Program-made: the position numbers and the translations under genes
Notes under the pieces: model-generated
What the model was told of the DNA's origin: nothing
The model's input: the letters and a program-made list of their open reading frames with translations, nothing else
Database searches by the model: none
Shown: positions 60,904 to 64,000 of the stretch, in pieces
Layout: every line of letters begins with the position of its first letter
Position numbering within the stretch: the stretch's first letter is position 1
Source: JAPLUA01 sp964625855
GTDB taxonomy: Bacteria; Verrucomicrobiota; Verrucomicrobiia; Limisphaerales; UBA8199
Direction: 5' to 3'
Length of the DNA: 64,000 nt
Assembly (NCBI GenBank): GCA_964625855.1
Contig: CAZVFC010000008.1
Span: forward strand, 62,001 to 126,000

Positions 60904-61662
60904 TTAGAGCGAGTTGATGGCGAAGACGTCGGCCTTGTTTTGACGCAGATCCGTCCACCTCCAGGTTTCAACGTGGCCATCACAAGATGAGAATACCGCC
61001 CGGCCACTGTGACGGGCGGCAGGCTGTTTGTAGGGAGCGATCGCCCAACCTGCGCGCGGATTCGGCTGTTTGGTTGTGATCTCGGTGTAGTAGGCGGCCG
61101 GCATTCGGTCCTCCGTCAGCCCGCTCTTGGGATAGCCTGTGTCCCCGACCAACCATATCTGGCCTGCCCGTCTGATTTCGGTCAGCTTGCGGCTGCCAAG
61201 CTTCGAACCGTCGCTGTTCTGGCCGTACCGGATGATCCCCGTTGTGAGCGTGTTTCCTTCGAGCGGCCCGTACCCTTCGCAAGGTGATTTGAAGAACGCC
61301 ACGACCCCCGGGTCAATGTCCGTATCCTTCACCACCGGGCAACGCCAGACGTTGTTGGAAGTTGAACTGCGGGTGAGAAAATTGCCGTCGTCAAGAATCT
61401 TGAACCACCAGTTCGTCGTCACCCCCGGCCACGTGCCCGTATTCAAGGGCGGCAGAAAATCGGTGTTGTCGCCCGCGTACATGACCATAGCGAGCCCGAT
61501 CTGTTTGTTGTTGCTGGCACAGGCGATCGCCTGGGCCTTGCCCTTGGCCCTCGCCAGGGCCGGCAATAGCATGGCCGCAAGGATCGCGATGATCGCAATA
61601 ACCACGAGTAGTTCGATCAGCGTGAACCCGGCGTCCCGTCGCCCCTTCTGCATCGCTTTCAC
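60904..61662 (-). CDS. Secreted protein with prepilin-type N-terminus (type IV pilin-like/DUF1559-like)
   Basis: 252 aa from a GTG at 61662 with GGAGG 7 nt upstream. The prepilin peptidase site and helix are GFTLIELLVVIAIIAILAAM, followed by LLPALARAKGKAQAIACASN, the form multiplied in Verrucomicrobiota and Planctomycetota. The C-terminal part ends RHSGRAVFSSCDGHVETWRW (the 'G....f.DGHve' signature). Such proteins may build a surface fibre or help bind polysaccharide. It is upstream of the beta-glucan genes on the same strand. Confidence 0.9.
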   Translation of the reverse strand: MKAMQKGRRDAGFTLIELLVVIAIIAILAAMLLPALARAKGKAQAIACASNNKQIGLAMVMYAGDNTDFLPPLNTGTWPGVTTNWWFKILDDGNFLTRSSTSNNVWRCPVVKDTDIDPGVVAFFKSPCEGYGPLEGNTLTTGIIRYGQNSDGSKLGSRKLTEIRRAGQIWLVGDTGYPKSGLTEDRMPAAYYTEITTKQPNPRAGWAIAPYKQPAARHSGRAVFSSCDGHVETWRWTDLRQNKADVFAINSL

Positions 61663-61789
61663 GCGGGGACCTCCCGTTTGACCCACTCCCGCACCGTTGT
61701 TAGTGTCCACCAGATTCCTGACTCGGAACGGTCCGAAACTCGTAAGTGCCGCCCCGAGCCGAGGTCCTTTGCCGTGCGATTCATATTGA

Positions 61790-61820
61790 GCGTAATATAT
61801 AGTACTACAACCACTGTCAA
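61790..61820 (-). promoter_or_regulatory. Candidate promoter for the pilin-like gene and beta-glucan operon
   Basis: On the minus strand TTGACA (61815-61820) is followed by TATATT or TATTAC at 15-17 nt. The region is strikingly AT-rich (ATATATAGTACTACAACC on +), unlike its surroundings. Confidence 0.55.
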
Positions 61821-61990
61821 TAACAATATTCCAGAGATTCTGGTTCATCCGAGAAGTGTGTACCTGACACGCCCTTGTTCGACGAATCGTCAAAGCCAGC
61901 CGCTTCGGGATTGCGGCTGACCAGGACTAGATCAAGCTCCGTTTTCGCAAGGCTTCGGCAAACCCGCCGGGCTGGAGAGGTTCCCGGAGC

Positions 61991-62084
61991 GTGTACACCG
62001 GATGCACACCGGATGTACACCGGAAAATCCCTTGTGCATCCGGTGTACCTCCGGTGTACCTCTGGTGTACCTCCGGTGTACTCA
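61991..62084. repeat. Inverted arrays of an 11-bp repeat
   Basis: Three left units (GTGTACACCGG, ATGCACACCGG, ATGTACACCGG at 61991-62023) face four right units (CGGTGTACCTC twice, TGGTGTACCTC, CGGTGTACTCA at 62041-62084). The period is exactly 11 bp, near one helical turn. It lies between two divergent secreted-protein genes. Confidence 0.85.
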
Positions 62085-62487
62085 GCGCGAAGGGTCAGAG
62101 AATCGTGCGGTTCGGCCCGAAATAAGCCCGAAGTCCTCAGGTTTGCCGAAGGGTTAGCCGTTTTCCAGTTCCTCAAACCAGCCTAACCTTGGCACCGTTC
62201 AGGGCAGGGGGTTTGAACTTAAAGCAGACTCCGGATCACCCTCCCAGGTCGCCCATACCATTTAAGAGCACAGGCTACCCGAATGAACCTGGATTCGATC
62301 GTCAGGGCACTGGTCCACCGCCCACAATCAGAAGGGCTTACTCGCCCAGTCCCAGCTTTCAGCGAAAAAGTAGCAACACCAGTATTGACTGAGTGGGAGT
62401 TCTGTACTATTATGCATTACATTCAATGCCACGCATGTGATGAATAGACGAAACCGAACATAGAGATTAGTAGAAAAGGCCACCCCG
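62085..62487. other. Intergenic region before the Ig-domain protein
   Basis: About 400 bases without a gene. An AT-rich patch near 62400 (TACTATTATGCATTACATTC) could hold the promoter for the gene that follows. Confidence 0.4.
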
Positions 62488-64000
62488 ATGAGAAAGTGCA
62501 AACCAACGCCAACCACCGAAAACGACTTAGGCCGCAACACCGTTCAGCGACTTACAGCGATTATGAAACCACCATTCAGGAACCTGTTCCCACTGAGCCT
62601 GATAATATGCGGTCTGCTTGCCAGCGCCGTGCGGGGGTATTCCGACGTCACCGTCACAGTTGATTCCACCCAGCCGTGGCAGGGATATATGAATTTCTGG
62701 CAAACCGACGGCACCACCTATGCTGGTGGCGGCGCTTGGGGAACTGCGGACCTTCGCGGGGCGTTTGTCCCCACCAACAGCCCCAGTGGCTGGCCGCTGA
62801 ACACGGCCTTGGTTCTCCGGCCTAACACCAACACCTACAACCCAGCGGACATTTACTGGAATAACCCGGATGGGACCCCCAACAAGGTCCTCGAAGCGAA
62901 TTTCTACCGTGACGTTTTCACGAATCTTGGCGGTCAGACCGTGACCTTCACTGGCACCCTGCTCTCAAACAGTCTTCCCGCAATCACTGGAGGGGCCACG
63001 ACGGGCTGGGAAGTTCTTGCCGTCGTCAAGGATTTTACCAGTTACAGCTCAGCTCCTCTGATGGCCTCGGTTCCCCTCGATACGCCCGGCCCGTTCTCAG
63101 TGAGCCTAGCCATTGGTGCTGGTCATATTTGTCAGTGGGGCTTCATTGTCAAAGGACCCAATACCGCCCCCTTGTCCGCCAACTCTCTGACGGGGGTAGG
63201 CGTTTTGGTGGAGGATTCCGATCCCGCCATCACCAATCAACCGGCGAACATGACGATTACTTCGACGGTAACGACGAATCTGAGCGTGGGCGCCATCGGC
63301 AGCGGGCCGTTGACCTACCAATGGAAGACGAACGGAGTGAACCTGGTTAATGGCGCAAAGTTCACCGGCGCGGACAGTGCGACTTTGACGATCCACAATG
63401 CCCAGGTGGCGGATAGCGGCGCATACGTAGTGACGGTGTCCAATACCGTGACGCAGACCACGGTGGATTCGACTCCGGCTCAAGTGACTGTGCTGGACAT
63501 CCTGATCACCAACAGCCCGGTCAACCAGCGCGTCGAACAGGGATCAACGGCCGTCTTTAGCGTCGGAGCCACCAGTTCGTCCTCGCTCACCTATTTGTGG
63601 AGATCCGTCATCGCGGGCGTGACCAATTTCGTGCTCAACGGCACGAACGCGTCCGGGGTAGTCGTGTCGGGGGCGTTCACACCTACGTTGACCATGTCGA
63701 ACCTGCAGCCGGCGAGCAGTGGCTTCTATTACGTCACCATAACGGCCACCGCCGGTCAGGCGCGCACCGGAGCAACGCTCCTGGTAAAGAGCTATGCCGA
63801 GTATGCCAATTTCCTCGAAAACCCGGGCTTTGAGAATGACCCAACGGGGGTGGACGAAACCCCCTGGCACAGGTTTGAAGTCACTGCGCCTGGCACGTTC
63901 GGACGCTTTCAGACCACGAATGATTTTTACTTTTATGGAGGGAACGTGAATGTCCACGAAGGAAACTGGGTGAGCTACACCACCTTTAACGGCCCCTATT
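62488..64000 (+). CDS. Secreted Ig-domain protein (3' partial)
   Basis: The frame is open from ATG 62488 (AAAAGG 8 nt upstream) through the window end; 504 codons are visible. ATG 62563 would give a standard signal peptide (PFRNLFPLSLIICGLLASAV). An N-terminal beta domain (WQGYMNFWQTDGTTYAGGGA) is followed by two Ig-like domains, the first ending DSATLTIHNAQVADSGAYVV and the second TLTMSNLQPASSGFYYVTIT. A possible carbohydrate-binding module starts at FLENPGFENDPTG. It is likely exported and may bind polysaccharide near the beta-glucan locus. Confidence 0.85.
   Translation, partial: MRKCKPTPTTENDLGRNTVQRLTAIMKPPFRNLFPLSLIICGLLASAVRGYSDVTVTVDSTQPWQGYMNFWQTDGTTYAGGGAWGTADLRGAFVPTNSPSGWPLNTALVLRPNTNTYNPADIYWNNPDGTPNKVLEANFYRDVFTNLGGQTVTFTGTLLSNSLPAITGGATTGWEVLAVVKDFTSYSSAPLMASVPLDTPGPFSVSLAIGAGHICQWGFIVKGPNTAPLSANSLTGVGVLVEDSDPAITNQPANMTITSTVTTNLSVGAIGSGPLTYQWKTNGVNLVNGAKFTGADSATLTIHNAQVADSGAYVVTVSNTVTQTTVDSTPAQVTVLDILITNSPVNQRVEQGSTAVFSVGATSSSSLTYLWRSVIAGVTNFVLNGTNASGVVVSGAFTPTLTMSNLQPASSGFYYVTITATAGQARTGATLLVKSYAEYANFLENPGFENDPTGVDETPWHRFEVTAPGTFGRFQTTNDFYFYGGNVNVHEGNWVSYTTFNGPY

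Noticed and set aside
61991..62084. CRISPR array
   Set aside because: The units are only 11 bp, have no spacers and switch direction in the middle.
61817..62176. Leftward frame of 119 codons with Tyr-Thr-Gly repeats
   Set aside because: The repeats are translations of the 11-bp DNA arrays, not a protein.

Overview
The window is high-GC bacterial chromosome, most likely from the phylum Verrucomicrobiota (Pedosphaera/Limisphaerales-like soil or sludge lineage). This is inferred from content, not from a marker gene. The pointers are a prepilin-like secreted protein of the type multiplied in that phylum, an Ig-domain secreted protein, a beta-glucan hydrolase/transporter locus, integrase remnants with a verrucomicrobial flavour, and dyad repeat elements that are read through by open reading frames.

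Layout. 0.5-2.5 kb: a leftward set of an ECF sigma factor, small membrane proteins and a thioredoxin-fold protein. 2.65-4.26 kb: an IS1380-type insertion sequence. 4.4-11.1 kb: a leftward redox block with two aldo/keto reductases (one carrying ferredoxin clusters), a ferredoxin-nitroreductase fusion, an iron-sulfur flavoprotein, a zinc alcohol dehydrogenase and an AraC-type regulator. 11.4-12.9 kb: a rightward peroxide-defence operon, ohr-gpx-ohrR. 12.9-16.3 kb: gene remnants, an ExbD-like protein and a 5'-truncated squalene-hopene cyclase.

16.5-50.8 kb is an accessory and defence island that ends in a tyrosine integrase next to a tRNA-Arg(ACG) gene. From left to right it carries a zinc-ribbon protein, a trypsin-like protease, a tight four-gene cassette with a radical SAM enzyme, a SocA/Panacea-like two-gene module and a HEPN protein. 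Next comes a short type II CBASS (patatin, CD-NTase, E2-like protein), transcribed away from a three-gene module of sigma-like protein, 152-aa protein and ImmA/IrrE metallopeptidase. An HNH endonuclease and a complete leftward class-2-like DISARM operon follow. That operon holds a cytosine methyltransferase, DrmE, a NERD-UvrD helicase where DrmC would be expected, DrmA, DrmB and a Vsr endonuclease. Two PIN-like proteins, a TPR-like protein, several decayed genes and an excisionase-like HTH protein precede the integrase.

50.9-64 kb returns to core-like DNA: tRNA-Arg, an integrase stub, and a leftward beta-glucan utilisation operon (sugar porter, GH2-type TIM barrel, GPH symporter, glycoside phosphorylase-like protein, GH17), followed by a prepilin-like protein and an Ig-domain secreted protein that runs off the end.

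The strongest candidates for something new are the sigma-like/metallopeptidase module facing CBASS, the DISARM operon without DrmC but with NERD-UvrD and Vsr, and the four-gene radical SAM cassette at 18.3-21.0 kb. All functional calls come from reading motifs by eye; no database search was run.
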